Notes under the pieces: generated by a model
What the model was told of the DNA's origin: nothing
Databases searched by the model: none
The model's input: only the letters and a program-made list of their open reading frames with translations
Position numbers and translations under genes: made by a program
NCBI GenBank assembly: GCA_001799195.1
Contig: MGSU01000022.1
Coordinates: 1-6,137 of the forward strand
Direction of reading: 5' to 3'
Length of the DNA stretch: 6,137 bases
Source: Deltaproteobacteria bacterium RIFOXYA12_FULL_61_11
Lineage (GTDB): Bacteria > Bdellovibrionota_F > JAHFAK01 > YA12-FULL-61-11
Part shown: positions 5,596-6,137 of the stretch, one piece after another
Layout: every line of letters begins with the position of its first letter
Numbering within the stretch: the first letter of the stretch is position 1

Positions 5596-6137
5596 TCAGT
5601 CGACCTCGTTCTGCTCGTAGAGGCGTTCCATATCTATGGTCTGGTGGAAGATGGCCGCATTCCCGCCCGTGACGTGATCTCCACGGGCCTGGATCACGTA
5701 CCACCAGCGGTCGTCGGCGTCGTTGAGGTTGGTACCTGCCTGAACCAGCGTGCAGCTCACCAGGTAGCGATTGGTAAGCGTGGGATAGGTACCGTAATAA
5801 TTCTGATGGTTCTTGTTGAGGGACGAGGTGCAGGATCCCCAGGCTCCTTGACCTACCGTTACCATATAATTGAAGTACGTCCTCGGCGCAACCTGCACGT
5901 CGACCCCGTCGCGGCCCCAGAACTGGCTGTAGTCATAGATGCCGGTACCAGTGCAGTTCGCGTCGTCCGAAGTCTGCTTGGCGAACTTCTGTTTGGGCGC
6001 CGCCAAGGTGCAATTGGTGCAAGGGTTGTAGGCGAGGGGGAGGTAGCGGTTCTGAACCATCTTGTAGGCCTCTTCCCCGGCCCGGATCTTGGCGAAGCCC
6101 ATGGGGATCTCGGCGTTGCGCGAGCGTTGCACATAGT
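5596..6137 (-). CDS. Type IV pilin-like protein (C-terminal part)
   Basis: The frame is open to the right window edge, so the start, leader peptide and most of the hydrophobic N-terminal helix lie outside. The visible 179 residues open with YVQRSRNAEIPMGF, then KIRAGEEAYK. This is the typical end of the pilin N-terminal helix, where NYVQRSR-like sequence follows the transmembrane part. Type IV pilins are processed by PilD, methylated and assembled into surface fibres or pseudopili. The globular part is rich in Tyr, Trp, Asn and Thr. It holds five cysteines (NPCTNC, DANC, GSC, VSC), so one or two disulphides are likely after export. The fold after the helix is not one I can match to a named pilin. 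Major pilin or minor pilin cannot be decided. The GTG at 6132 is internal to the gene and not a true start. Downstream lie the 21-bp palindrome and the 51-residue gene on the same strand. Confidence 0.75.
   Translation of the reverse strand, partial: YVQRSRNAEIPMGFAKIRAGEEAYKMVQNRYLPLAYNPCTNCTLAAPKQKFAKQTSDDANCTGTGIYDYSQFWGRDGVDVQVAPRTYFNYMVTVGQGAWGSCTSSLNKNHQNYYGTYPTLTNRYLVSCTLVQAGTNLNDADDRWWYVIQARGDHVTGGNAAIFHQTIDMERLYEQNEVD

Noticed and set aside
1-6137. tRNA, rRNA, CRISPR array or replication origin
   Set aside because: No cloverleaf, rRNA-like sequence, regularly spaced repeats or DnaA-box cluster was seen on either strand.

Overview
The window looks like GC-rich bacterial chromosome, most likely from a proteobacterium in the broad sense. 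A Desulfuromonadota-type or other deltaproteobacterial host is my tentative guess. It rests on the kind of type IV pilin, the small LPEGE protein and the HMG-CoA-lyase-like protein, all judged from memory and not by a search.

Layout, left to right. (1) Positions 1-452, minus strand: the 5' part of a lipoprotein gene with a GTG start and a good ribosome binding site, running off the left edge. (2) About 680-2903, minus strand: a disturbed stretch. It holds a frameshifted gene remnant (680-1139), two exact tandem copies of a 22-bp repeat (1140-1183), an untranslated stretch with strong imperfect palindromes (1184-1459), a Y1/REP-associated transposase-like gene (1460-2272), and a second low-confidence broken gene (2308-2903). 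(3) Positions 2916-3110, plus strand: a small 64-residue protein gene with its own likely promoter. (4) Positions 3121-6137, minus strand: a gene series read right to left. It contains the C-terminal part of a type IV pilin (edge-truncated), an unrecognised 51-residue protein, a hydroxymethylglutaryl-CoA-lyase-family enzyme and a family III (CaiB/BaiF) CoA-transferase.

How the genes may work together. The CoA-transferase and the lyase are 38 bp apart in the same direction and form a likely two-step unit. The transferase would load CoA onto a branched hydroxy-dicarboxylate such as 3-hydroxy-3-methylglutarate or citramalate. The lyase would then cleave the acyl-CoA to acetyl-CoA plus a keto-acid. 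The exact substrate is open, because the lyase carries Gln where the human enzyme has an active-site Glu.

The part least explained by known families is the 680-2903 block. The transposase-like protein keeps its HUH histidines but has no tyrosine where the nucleophile should be. It is flanked by GGGGTGTTTCGGTTC repeats and broken genes. I did not find convincing evidence of a new multi-gene system. The tyrosine-less HUH protein with its repeats is the best candidate for something unusual.
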